DNA of 64,000 nucleotides from Mytilinidion resinicola (Eukaryota; Ascomycota; Dothideomycetes; Mytilinidiales; Mytilinidiaceae). The stretch's first letter is position 1, and each line of letters begins with the position of its first letter. The stretch lies in contig NW_022985437.1 in assembly GCF_010093595.1 (NCBI RefSeq), positions 2,858,321 through 2,922,320 on the forward strand, given 5' to 3'. Positions 55,278 through 64,000 of the stretch are shown here, in pieces. A program made the translations under genes and the position numbers. The notes under the pieces are model-generated. The model did not search any database, was not told the DNA's origin, and worked only from the letters and a program-made list of their open reading frames with translations.

Positions 55278-55830
55278 GTGTTCTCCTTTCTGCTTCTGTG
55301 TTAGCGCTGTTGGAGTTCTTCAACCTACTAGTCTAATTCAACATGGAATGTAATATTTAGGACTGCTAGAATTGCATATGCTTCCAAAGGAATGCTCTCA
55401 CATTGTTGAAGTACTTCGATCCTTCATTAACAGCTACAATCCGAGTAATGGGTAGGTGGAACACAGAGCTTTTGATTTGACCATATATCTAGCACGACAA
55501 TATCAGGCCCTTGATGTTGCGCTTTGACAATGCAAAAGCGCCGTCTGAAGTCCTCCAGTTCACCATCCCATCCTACAATGCTCGGAATCCCGTGGGTTAG
55601 TACTAAGACCTTGGCATGGCTCTGCAAATCGGGCTTTGGGAATTGACATGGGGGAGATAATCAGCGGCTCTACGATGTGTATAGTACTGGGGCAACGATT
55701 TCTTTGCATCTTTCTGACACCGTTCGGGGTGCTTCAAAGAATTTTCATCAATTCAAGTCATGGTATGATCTAATTTTTTGGCAGGCCTGAAACCTTACCG
55801 AGCCACCTCAGACGGCGGCAGAGCGCCATC
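55278..55830. other. Intergenic, no gene recognised
   Basis: Minus-strand frame 55427-55627 starts with TTG and lacks a domain; not called. Confidence 0.45.
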
Positions 55831-57051
55831 CTATCCCGTCATCTCCTCGACCCATTCCAACACAAGCCCATCCAACCAACTCAGCGGCTCGAACGCCTTA
55901 GGCTGCGCCATAACCGAATCAACCCCAAACTTCTCCAAATCCACCGGCCGCGTCTCCTTCGGCATTGCCATCAATTGCAACACCAAGGCCGAATGAACCC
56001 GTTTCTTCACCTCTTGCAGCCCTATCCACGGGTGCTCCAACGCAACATGCTCAACCTCCTTGACCTTCACGTCGTAAAAGTCCGTATGCTGATTCGCTGC
56101 TCCCCCGAACCGGCCAAAAAGGCCGCTCTCTCGCGCCCTGATCATGAAACTCGTCCCATCCACCACAAAATCCGGCAGCTGGGGTGGCGTGACGCCCTCG
56201 GTGGTGAGCGGGATGCACCACGTCTGCCCATCGCCCAAGCTGCGTATCCCGAGGTGTGGCTGCGGACGCTTCTGCGACGCGATCTCGACGTCGTGCACCT
56301 CGCGGCCTGTCGCGGCGCAGATGGCGAGGCTGGGCGTGATGTTCGAGCCGCCGCTGTCTGGGCCGAGGAGGTAGGAGCGGTGGGCTTTGAAGGTCCATTT
56401 GGCGAAGGGGGCGTACGCCTTCGTGGAGGTGATGATGTTCGCGAATGCGGTGAGGGGGAAGAGGCCCTTTAGAACTAGAACCGTGATGATGGGCGGCGAG
56501 GGGGTGAAGATGATGTTGATGGCGTGGTCGGAGGTTGGGAGCTCGTATCGCTCGACCTGGGGGGTGCTAGTATCTCGAAGCTGGGAGAGGGGGGAGGAAG
56601 GGTAAGCACTCACCGTCGTAGGCTCCTCCGTAATAGTCTGTGGGCTCACATGCCCCTCTTTTCTTACGTATTCCGTCAACAGCTCCGTCTCAGGCTGTTT
56701 TCCCCACACAAAAACATCCAGATCCCGGCACCACACCTCCCCCTCCTCGTTCGATAAGCGGTCGAAGAAGCGGAGGGCGAAACCGCCGGAGAGCACCCCT
56801 GAGACTTGGCCTAACACGTTGCGGAAAGCTTCGGGGTCTTTGAAGTAGTGAGCTAGGGCTTTGTCGATGCTCCACTGCGTTCGAAGCGCAGTGGATACCG
56901 CGGCGTTCAATGCGCGGTTGACACGGCGGAAGCGGACCAGGTCGACGGGAGAGAGGTGGTGCACGATGCGTTCGAAGATTGGCACGTATCGCGGCTCGTT
57001 GAGCAGGAAGTCGAGGACGGAGCCGGGGGGAGGTTGCGGTGGGGTGGCCAT
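55831..57051 (-). CDS. F-box-like family copy E, intact
   Basis: ATG at 57051. The unspliced frame gives 406 aa, but a GTGAGT...CCCAG intron of 57 nt (56557-56613) lies exactly where copies F and G have introns; splicing gives 387 aa. F-box-like start: YVPIFERIVHHLSPVDLVRFRR. Then QWSIDKALAHYFKDPEAFRN and the core VSGVLSGGFALRFFDR, 13 residues later RDLDVFVWG. This is the clearest nucleotidyltransferase-like signature in the family (Gly-Gly, then D-L-D). Further on: AFANIITSTKAYAPFAKWTF, TGREVHDVEI, DGQTWCIPL, and the C-terminal RPVDLEKFGVDS...WLDGLVLEWV. No damage seen. Head-to-head with copy F. Confidence 0.78.
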   Translation of the reverse strand: MATPPQPPPGSVLDFLLNEPRYVPIFERIVHHLSPVDLVRFRRVNRALNAAVSTALRTQWSIDKALAHYFKDPEAFRNVLGQVSGVLSGGFALRFFDRLSNEEGEVWCRDLDVFVWGKQPETELLTEYVRKEGHVSPQTITEEPTTVSAYPSSPLSQLRDTSTPQVERYELPTSDHAINIIFTPSPPIITVLVLKGLFPLTAFANIITSTKAYAPFAKWTFKAHRSYLLGPDSGGSNITPSLAICAATGREVHDVEIASQKRPQPHLGIRSLGDGQTWCIPLTTEGVTPPQLPDFVVDGTSFMIRARESGLFGRFGGAANQHTDFYDVKVKEVEHVALEHPWIGLQEVKKRVHSALVLQLMAMPKETRPVDLEKFGVDSVMAQPKAFEPLSWLDGLVLEWVEEMTG

Positions 57052-57646
57052 TGTGTTCGATGTGTCTTGAGAGAAGTTAAGAGGGAGTTTTGCACAGCTG
57101 GTGGATGATGTGCTTTGTACTTGTCATTGTGCTTGGTCCCTCTAGTTGTCACAAGTTTGGTACAATCACCATAGTGTATCTGCATATAGGAAACTCCTGA
57201 GCTGGGATGATTGTAAAGGCTTGCCGGGTAGCTGCAGGTTGCCCCTGCTTGGGTTCCGTCCAGGAGTGCAGCTGGACTGTCCTCAGGTTGCAAAGACAGC
57301 CTAAATTCATCGACAAGGATCGGTTCCGGATACGCAGAGTCTTAAAGGCATACCATCTAGTCTCAGAATCGTCTGCTTAGGCCTCTAGCAACGCATTGTA
57401 AACAATCAATGCTGGGCAGCTACGTAGTCTTGGCATCTGACTTTATCCAGTCAGTTGCAACCACTTCACGACGTCACGCGACTCACTGGAAAGATGCATT
57501 ATTGTACCCTGTTATGACATATATCCTACTCTGTGGAGGGGAGAAGATGTCAGTCATAACCCACACCATCCACATTGTTACACAATACCAGCATTTCCAC
57601 ACCTACTAATCATCCAAGCATTGCTAGCTTTTCTACAACTGCCAAC
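57052..57646. other. Divergent region between copies E and F
   Basis: About 600 bp of shared promoter space; no gene seen. Confidence 0.5.
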
Positions 57647-58851
57647 ATGTCCGCTTCCGGGGTCCCTAGTGCAAAGACTTATGATCAGGAGCTTAGAGTC
57701 ATGAACCGCAAGCGGTCGATCGAGGAAGTAGACACGGAACGCGTGGAGCCGGCTTCGCGCCGACGCAAAACCGCACACCACGGACTTGAAGTCGTCGCAC
57801 TTCCTGACAAAGTCTCCACAACTTCTAGACCTAGGCCTGTGATGACGGCTAAGAAGCCCACGAAGTCCACTACAACCGGCAACAAGGCTCGAAACGTCCC
57901 GGATTTCTTGGTTCAAGGGGAACGATATTACCAATATTTGACGAAATTGTCCGTCAATCACACCCCGCGAATATCCTTCGACTTCGCCTTGTCAACCACA
58001 ATTGGCAGCTGAGATGTCCACTGCACTTCGCACGCAGTGGCAGATCAATCCCGTACTGGCTAAGTTCGTGAACAAGCCCACTGCCTTCCGTAGCCTGCTT
58101 GGGCAAACTTTCAGGCGTGATATCCGGGGAGTTTGCTCTCCGATTTGTCGACCGATCACACCCCGGCCACAATCTTGACGTCTTGATCTGGGACCAAGAG
58201 CCCAAGCGAAATGAGATGGGGGAGCATCTCGAGAAGAATGGCTCCATAATAATTGACGAGGGTAACGTGGGAGGCTTCTATACGGTGAGTATCTATCTTT
58301 CAGCTCCTCCTAGTCTTGATGATGATATACTAACCGAGTGGCAGTTTAGGATGTACCAGCGACAGGACCATCCTGAGGTCGTCACGATTTTCTTCACCAA
58401 TCAGCCACCGATCAGCGAGATCCTTCACGGGCTGTATATACGCACGGCACTATCCAACTTCATCACGGCCACGACGGCCTGTTGCCCTTTCGCACGTTGG
58501 ACTATGAATGAAGATAGTTCTTGCTTGTTCGGGTTTGGCAGCAGGCAGAAAGGTGAGCCCCTTGAAACGGGCCGCAGCATCATCTTGAGGACCGGCCATG
58601 ATCTCCGCGACATTGACGCCGCTCACAAGGATTCAATTGAGCTCCCGCCAGGCAACCATGGTACCTGGTTTTTCAAAGCAAATAGCGAACGCTCACCAGG
58701 CGGCTCTGAGACCTGGGCGATTACACTCCACAATGAGGAGATCACGCCCCCAAGGCAGCCCGACGTCGTCGTCAACGCAACAACTTTCCAAGTTTGCACT
58801 ATCAAGCCCCTGGCACCGGAGAAGGGCTTCCGCTATGTGATTTCTTGGTGA
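57647..58851 (+). pseudogene. F-box-like family copy F, frameshifted
   Basis: ATG at 57647 opens a basic leader (KRSIEEVDTERVEPASRRRK) absent from the other copies. DFLVQGERYY starts the family region, but one base is missing before PIFDE (near 57935), so FDEIVRQSHPANILRLRL lies in the next frame. Another base is missing near 58004 before MSTALRTQWQINPVLAKFVN, and an extra base near 58110 precedes SGVISGEFALRFVDR. The rest stays open: LDVLIWDQEP, a 60-nt intron with a perfect TACTAAC branch site (58285-58344), ALSNFITATTACCPFARWTM, TGHDLRDIDAA, and TWAITLHNEEITPPRQPD, to TGA at 58851. The C-terminal 100 residues of the family are missing. Three indels make it inactive. Confidence 0.8.
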
Positions 58852-59469
58852 TTTGACGGTCAATTTGGATGCAGCAAGGGATGGAGGCATCTCAGATGCA
58901 TCATGACGGAATGGTCCGAGAAGCTTTTACGAAAAGGTCGATGAAGACAAATAGGGGTTGAGGAGATCGGCCCCGGATATGCCTCATGCTTATAATGATC
59001 GAGTTATTTCTAGTCGTGGCAAAGGAGGAAAAACTTATCTTTGTAGCCTGCGAGAAGTATCTCCAAAGGCTGCACTACCCGTTAAGAACTCTTTGCTCCT
59101 TTTAGTCGGATATCGATGATTGACGGCTTAACGTGCAAGCTTCCCTTGATTTCTTCCGACTTGGTCTGTCGCGTGTTCTTTATTTTGCAAGTTCAGAGCA
59201 ACCGACAATTACTTGCCTCTTTCATCAAGCTGCGGATCTGACATAAAGCGGGTGGTGGAAAGCCATGGCACTTTGTACTTTGAAGTCCAGATTTTGCCAA
59301 TGTACGGTCAATCCTTCTTATTCTCGCCATACTTATAGCGCATATAGAAGCTTAGCTTGAGGATTTGAGCTCTTATCAACACGACAGCTTCCTTCAAAGC
59401 GAATTACATATTCCAAAGCCCAGTTTTCCAAGCTCGTGGTCACTCAATGCGGTCTCCAGCTCCTCAACC
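58852..59469. other. Intergenic, possible older family remnants
   Basis: No clear frame; the spacing suggests decayed N-terminal sequence of the next fragment, but I cannot align it by eye. Confidence 0.35.
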
Positions 59470-59971
59470 ACCCAGTCGCTCGCCACGGGCCGTGACCTCG
59501 GCGACATTGAAGTCGCTTCCACGGTGTGAGGACCCGATAGGCAAACAGCAATTAGAAAGGGTTGCATTGCTATGCTATGGAAGTTGTGATACAAAGAGAG
59601 AAGAGGGGCAAGGGCGCAGCCGCCTGAAGTAGGTTCCTGGCGCGTTTGGCGCTAGCTGCCAGTGCGCCCGCCTGACGGTCACGTGACCACGTGACGTCTT
59701 GTGACTACAGGTGAATGTCGCTTGCAAAACAAAGGAAAAGGCCGTCCAAGGCCTGACACACGGGGCAGTTTTACTACGGTCAGACCGACATGAACAGTTT
59801 TATGCGCTGGCCCATCACCTAGCGCTCCCTGAGAGGACCGGAGATCTGGTGCATAGCTCCCAACACAAAGACGCGACGCCTCCGCAGCAAGCGGACGCTG
59901 TTGTCCACTCGATGACCTTTGATATCTGCCTGCCCAGGGCGCACTATAAATCTAGCGAATTCAAAGCGTAA
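59470..59971 (+). pseudogene. F-box-like family fragment (F2)
   Basis: QSLATGRDLGDIEVAST at about 59470-59520 matches SLAICAATGREVHDVEIAS of copy E. In another frame the segment at about 59840-59968 reads SSQHKDATPPQQADAVVHSM, then TFDICLPRAHYKSSEF, matching LTTEGVTPPQLPDFVVDGTS of copy E. About 250 bp of unmatched DNA separates them and contains two adjacent CACGTG palindromes. N- and C-terminal parts are not found. A dead fragment. Confidence 0.65.
59678..59695. promoter_or_regulatory. Double CACGTG palindrome
   Basis: gtcacgtgaccacgtgac holds two E-box-type cores 9 bp apart, 440 bp upstream of the ATG of copy G. CACGTG is bound by bHLH factors in fungi. Its role here is unproven. Confidence 0.35.
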
Positions 59972-60132
59972 AATGTTTCCATCACGCTCAAAGTGACCAT
60001 TCACTGCTTCCAAAAAACGCTTTTTATGAAAGTAGCCCTTGTAAAAACCTCCCCAGCTCCGGGCATATCTATTGGAACCACTCCAACAACCCATCTACCA
60101 CACCACTTACTCACCACACCACCTCATTCACT

Positions 60133-61529
60133 ATGGGTGCCGCACTGTCCTCCACCGCATCACCCACTCTACCATGCATTGAAAAACTGGATTTTCGATC
60201 CGAGCCTGCCAATGTAACCACCATTGATACTATAGGCGCAGTTCAAGGCAACCCCGAGCCTGCCAATATATCCACCATTGGTTCTATTGAGGCAGCCCAA
60301 GGTAATCCGCTAGACTTCTTAGCTCATGGGTCTCGATATGTCCCAATGTTTGACGAGATCACCCGACACTTAGAACCTAGCGACATCCTCACCCTACGGA
60401 AGGTGAACCGCACCTTAGCTGAGAACGACGTCTTCTCCGCGGCCATGAATAGTCAGTGGAACGTCGACACTGCCTTGGCCAAGTTCTTCAAGGACGCTGT
60501 GGGGTTCCGAAACGCCTTAGGTCATGCTTCAGCAGTCGTTACTGGCGACTTCGCCTTACGCTTTCTGGATCGTCGAGCTCCAGGGGAACGCATCGACATC
60601 TTCATGTCTATAGAAGAGCCGAATAAGTACACGATAATTGACTTTCTCAGTGAAGAAGGGTACGACGCATGCGGTACCTATAGGCACCCGGCACCAATGA
60701 GCAAGAAGCTGTGGACACACGTAAGTAATACCCTACCATTCGAAGTTGTCCGTCAATTGACAGTGCAAAGGTGCAGCGGTATACTCGAAACCGACCCAAG
60801 GGAGTCTTGCGTACTGAAGTACGAGTCAGATTTTCCGTAGATACACCCGTTGTGGCAATACTCAAGGGCGTGCAGTACACGACGGCCCTTGCCAATATCA
60901 TCACCGCCACCAAGGCGTACGTCCCCTTTGCGGAGTCCACAATCAAGCAGCGCCGCAGTTACCAGCACGCCCTCTTCAACGAAAACGACGACGAAATGAG
61001 CGCCGCGCTTCGCATTGTCTCGGAGAGCGGCCGCGAGCTACGCGATATCGAGACATCATTTACCACCACTACCACCACTACCGCCAGCAGTTTAACAGCA
61101 ACGCTTCAATACCGCACTTTGAACGACTCGAAGACCTGGATCATCCCCTTCCGAACAGACGAACTCATCCCCCCAAAACAACCAGACTTTGTAATTGAGG
61201 CGACCGACTTCAGCGTGCAAACTGAGACAAATTACTCGCACGGTTGCGACCGGTACATCATGGACCTAGCCCCGCTGGACTTCGTTGGGCTCGAGTACCG
61301 CTGGGCAGGACTCTGGCTTCGGGACGCGAGACTGCTGAGGCAGCTTCACGCTGCCCTCACTTTGGAGATTGCGAAGCTGCCGAGGGCAGATCGGCCAGTG
61401 GATCTCGCCAACTTCAGGGTAGTAGGAGGCTCGAACACTACACCAGGAAAGTTTAAGCCGCCGAAGTGGTTGGATGGGATGGTGGTGGATTGGGCGAAGG
61501 CGATAAGCAGGTCTCGTAGAGTGGATTGA
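60133..61529 (+). CDS. F-box-like family copy G, intact, 446 aa
   Basis: Two exons: 60133-60720 and 60777-61529, intron 60721-60776 (GTAAGT...GTGCAG, 56 nt, phase 0). Only this junction links the two open frames. N terminus MGAALSST fits an N-myristoylation site. Residues about 24-60 hold a tandem duplication (EPANVTTIDTIGAVQGNP and EPANISTIGSIEAAQGNP). F-box-like segment: YVPMFDEITRHLEPSDILTL. Core: QWNVDTALAKFFKDAVGFRN, ASAVVTGDFALRFLDR, ERIDIFM. Exon 2: ALANIITATKAYVPFAESTI, SGRELRDIE, TWIIPFRTDELIPPKQPDFV, and the C-terminal LTLEIAKLPRADRPVDL...WLDGMVVDWA. All family blocks are present and no damage is seen. The first Asp of a DxD pair is Glu here. Confidence 0.82.
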
Positions 61530-62128
61530 AAAGGGGATGAGGGAGGGCCGTCGGTCGGCTAGCCTTGAGGGGGATGGCCGGTAGGCTAGCAGGCTGCGAG
61601 ATCTGTCGCTGTGAGGATGCAAAGTCCAATTGTAAGAGTTTAGATGATATGATTTCGAGATTTCGGGGGTCTATGTAGGATCCGAGGCGTCTGCAGTCTT
61701 ACATTAGCTTTTGATCTCAGTCCTAGATTTGTGGTTATGTTGATATTCTCTTCAATTGTGACAGTGCTTCGAGGGGCAAGCTCTCTATCCTGCGCTTGAG
61801 TGGGTACCGTGATATTTCTTGTCAAATTGCTTCAAATTGCCCTCGGAGATGTCGGCCGGTGGCTCGGTATGCTGAATTAAAATGCCCCGTTGTTTGGAGG
61901 CAAAGAGTGGGAGTGCGAACTGAAACCGCAATCAGTGGTGGCAAACTCTAGAAGCAAATGAAGAAATTGAACATCAGAGATCCGCCGGTGAGTACGCCAC
62001 CCAGCAAATGTTTCTTGCTGTCGAAGCTCTGTTGGCGAGGAGTACTCGAAGTGTGGCAGGGTCCTCGCGGCACGTGAGTCCCAGCGCGGAATTGCTACAT
62101 CATAACAACGCCCCACTCCAGCTAAGGG
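61530..62128. other. Intergenic, no gene recognised
   Basis: Between copy G and the U6 gene. No feature seen. Confidence 0.5.
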
Positions 62129-62135
62129 TATATAT
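62129..62135 (+). promoter_or_regulatory. TATA box of the U6 gene
   Basis: tatatat about 25 bp upstream of the predicted U6 start, the position used by RNA polymerase III at U6 genes. Confidence 0.7.
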
Positions 62136-62152
62136 TTCCAAGAAATTCAACG

Positions 62153-62258
62153 CAATTCGCCTTCGGGCATTTGGTCAATTTGAAGCGATCCTGAGAAGAT
62201 TAGCATGGCCCCTGCACTAAGGATGACACGCTCTATCAAAGAGTAGCTTCGAAATTTT
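62153..62258 (+). ncRNA. U6 spliceosomal snRNA, variant ACAGAGA box
   Basis: The 5' stem-loop (cgccttcgggcatttggtca) is followed by atttgaagcgat, the invariant AGC-triad region agattagcatggcccctgca, and aaggatgacacgctc of the internal stem-loop, ending in a T7 terminator (62255-62261). U6 forms the catalytic core of the spliceosome with U2. In place of ACAGAGA, which pairs with the 5' splice site, this copy reads CCTGAGA (two changes), and the preceding residues read gaagcg where gaaacg is usual. Promoter parts are all present (TATA upstream, B box downstream). It is either a pseudogene with an intact promoter, a variant U6, or a base-call problem. The exact 5' end is uncertain by a few bases. 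Confidence 0.88.
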
Positions 62259-62288
62259 TTTGCACTTTTCCACCATGTGGTGGGACAT

Positions 62289-62299
62289 GGTTCGAGTCC
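62289..62299 (+). promoter_or_regulatory. Downstream B box of the U6 gene
   Basis: ggttcgagtcc is a perfect B-box consensus about 30 bp past the T-run terminator. Fungal U6 genes use a downstream B box for TFIIIC binding, as at yeast SNR6. Confidence 0.75.
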
Positions 62300-62907
62300 T
62301 GGGGGTACTACTTTTCTTTTTGAACCCCTGTATGTTTTTGGTAATGTGAGTGAAAATTCCTCTAGACGTCACCGTCCAAAGCGCCCGAGGGATCACAAAG
62401 CTGAAGTATGCCTCTTGCTTTACAAGCTCTAGGAGATGTTCTGCCCGAGCACAGGCGCGTTATGTAAAGTGTCTTACAGGGCAAGTTTTATAATGCTAGG
62501 AATTCTTTTTCGAAGCTGTCTGGAAATGCCCGGAGGAACCGGCTTGCGCCACGATACATTCGCGGAGCATAGTAAATGAGTGATTCACCGATGCACAACT
62601 GCGATGACCAGCGGCAGACTGAGCAATTATGTCCTCTTCAGTACCGAATTCACCACCGTTTGCATTGATTCTCGTACATAAATACTTCCCGAATGGCAGT
62701 TTGGGTTCTTCCAACTCACAACCACCGAAACCCCCCACCGCTCCTTCGTCAACATCGCTGCACTACTACCATCTTTCCATCACCATCCTCGTATCGCTAC
62801 CCAGTAAGATCAAGATAATAGAAACCTTGCCACCACTGACACTAAGCAGCAGTAAAGATCCAACCATCCACGATCCCTCAAACCCTGGCCCAGTATCTCG
62901 CCAGACC
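62300..62907. other. Intergenic, upstream of copy H
   Basis: An open frame upstream of the H start (62629-62907) continues the H frame but is low-complexity Pro/Ser; I take it as leader. Confidence 0.45.
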
Positions 62908-63640
62908 ATGTCTAGCTCTTCAGGCCCCCCCACAGCGTCGTCTAACTCAGGACGACTCATCGACTTCTTGGTTCAGCCGGACAGATACTATCCAATTTTC
63001 AAGAATATCACTCTCAATCTCGGAGCGGCCGATATGATGACTCTCCGACGAGTTTCCACATCCTTGAACGTCGTCTACCTCGCTGCACAGGCATCACAGT
63101 GGAACATCAATACAGCGTTGCAGAGGTTTGTGAAGAACTCGAAGTTGTTCCGCAATAAGCTCGGCCAAGCTTCTGGTATTATCTCAGGACAGTTCGCTCT
63201 GGACTTCCTAGATAGGAGTCCTGTTGGTGATCGCCTCGACGTCTTCGCATCCGGAAAGATGGGAGGATTTTCGAATGGAGAGTTTCTAGCCTGGGCAATC
63301 GATTCCGAGGGCTACGCTGAGCTTCCTTCTTATCGGAATGACAAGGATAGGAAGTTTCGGATTGACCAACACATGACCAACGTGTACGCGCGCCCAGGAA
63401 CGGACAAGCCGCTGATATACCTCCATCACACATGGAAAACCCCCATTGTAGACCTCTTCACAACCGGTCGCCAGTACACTCTCGCACTTGCGAACTTCAT
63501 CACCTCAACCAAGGTCTACGTGCCGTTCGCCAAGGAGACCTTTCGTGAACGTCGAGCCTACCTACACAAGCCTATCGATACTAGCGCCCACGAGTATCTC
63601 ACGCCGGTAGCACACACCGGACGTCGCCTGTTAGACGTTA
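62908..63640 (+). pseudogene. F-box-like family copy H, split by a transposon
   Basis: The ATG at 62908 (MSSSSGPPTASSNSGRLIDF) is preferred over one at 62629 that adds 93 low-complexity residues. F-box-like segment: YYPIFKNITLNLGAADMMTL. Core: QWNINTALQRFVKNSKLFRN, ASGIISGQFALDFLDR, RLDVFASGKM. Then VDLFTTGRQYTLALANFITS, TKVYVPFAKETF, TGRRLLDVR. Homology stops at the TA dinucleotide 63639-63640; copy D continues TGRRILGIRWKDQ here. A pogo-type element follows, and its first bases add five codons to a TAG at 63658-63660. The C-terminal third of the gene presumably lies beyond the window. Closest to copy D (shared GDRLDVF, REGYA/SEGYA and KVYxPFAKETF). Confidence 0.8.
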
Positions 63641-64000
63641 GACATAGAGTACTTGAGTAGGTTATTGTATATGAGGGTGTTATTGTAACGTAATCCACAA
63701 GTTAGTGGCCCGCACAAGCTAGTGGCCCACCCAACTCAACACGCGACGCGTCGTCCAACAACCACCCCAATGGCAGCACCACAACAACAAGAAGCCATCT
63801 TTCAAGAAGGCAGAGTTATTCTAGGCGTTCAAGCCTACAAGACCGGCCAAATTACATCCTTCCGAGGCGTTGAGAAACTATACGATGTGCCCAGAAAGAC
63901 GGTTACGCGTCGCGCCCGTGGTATTCCTCCACAACGCGGTGCTATCTCCAAAAATCGCCGTCTTACACCTGTACAAGAAGAGGTTCTTGTACAGAGGATT
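63640..64000 (+). mobile_element. Fot1/pogo-type DNA transposon, 5' part
   Basis: The element starts at or close to a TA target (63639-63640) inside copy H. Its first 130 bp hold subterminal direct repeats (acaagttagtggcccgc, acaagctagtggcccac) before the transposase ATG at 63770. The window ends inside the element, so length, right terminus and target duplication cannot be seen. Confidence 0.75.
63770..64000 (+). CDS. Pogo-family transposase, N-terminal part
   Basis: ATG at 63770; 77 codons run off the window edge, all open. The segment VQAYKTGQITSFRGVEKLYD, VPRKTVTRRARGIPP, RRLTPVQEEVLVQRI is the psq-type helix-turn-helix followed by the start of the CENP-B-like DNA-binding domain, characteristic of Fot1/Tan1/pogo transposases. 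The DDE catalytic domain would lie further right. The N-terminal region carries no stop or frameshift, so a young or active copy is possible. It excises and reinserts at TA sites in known families. Confidence 0.88.
   Translation, partial: MAAPQQQEAIFQEGRVILGVQAYKTGQITSFRGVEKLYDVPRKTVTRRARGIPPQRGAISKNRRLTPVQEEVLVQRI

Noticed and set aside
55795..55830. gagccacctcagacgg, similar to the 108-bp array anchor at 1.7 kb
   Set aside because: Only about 15 bp match without flanking similarity; could be chance.
1..64000. Secondary-metabolite cluster, CRISPR array, HET/NLR gene
   Set aside because: No PKS/NRPS/terpene core, no spaced repeats of CRISPR type, no HET or NACHT motif seen in any frame.

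Overview
The window is nuclear DNA of a filamentous ascomycete (Pezizomycotina). The basis is short GT-AG introns of about 50-125 nt, a U6 snRNA with a fungal-style downstream B box, and fungal secreted-enzyme families: deuterolysin M35, GH3 beta-glucosidase, CE4 deacetylase, cupredoxin and a GPI-anchored Ser/Thr protein. A Dothideomycete is my guess; I cannot name a genus. It looks like an accessory, repeat-rich and pseudogene-rich compartment with islands of conserved single-copy genes.

Layout. 0-3 kb: degenerate tandem arrays (160-bp and 108-bp periods), a foldback repeat and one unrecognised gene. 3.9-6.2 kb: a BTB/POZ gene and a fragment of a paralogue. 6.5-12.7 kb: three minus-strand members of a large F-box-like family, separated by degenerate repeats of about 160 bp. 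13-22 kb: mostly decayed sequence, with one repeat-bearing pseudogene and a MITE. 22.6-29 kb: an M35 protease, a membrane-anchored protein resembling the M35 propeptide, and a GPI-anchored protein. 30.3-34 kb: a GH3 pseudogene ended by a hAT terminus, then an F-box-like pseudogene split by a MITE. 34.8-37.8 kb: an intact polysaccharide deacetylase and an intact four-exon DUF427 gene. 38.5-45.7 kb: a tandem array of about 1.6-kb units, each with a broken 2EXR-type gene. 46.8-50 kb: a small membrane protein and a cupredoxin. 52.6-55.3 kb: conserved IMP1 peptidase and a JMJD7-like JmjC protein. 55.8-64 kb: a second F-box-like cluster (E, F, F2, G, H), a U6 snRNA gene, and a Fot1/pogo transposon entering at the right edge.

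Main themes. (1) An F-box-like family with at least nine copies or remnants (A-H plus a fragment). It shares an ISGxFALxFxDR...hDhF segment that resembles a degenerate nucleotidyltransferase fold. Three copies (C, E, G) look intact. The others are broken by single nonsense codons, frameshifts, a MITE or a pogo element. (2) A non-autonomous hAT-like MITE of 214-269 bp in three copies. Two copies interrupt coding sequence of the two expanded families, and all three show residual 8-bp target duplications. (3) Nonsense codons that mostly fit C-to-T or G-to-A transitions (CGA to TGA, CAA to TAA, TGG to TAG/TGA), as expected of mild RIP or of neutral decay. (4) A U6 copy with the expected promoter parts but a changed ACAGAGA box.

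No classical secondary-metabolite cluster, CRISPR array or convincing tRNA is present. The function of the F-box-like and 2EXR families is inferred from motifs only.
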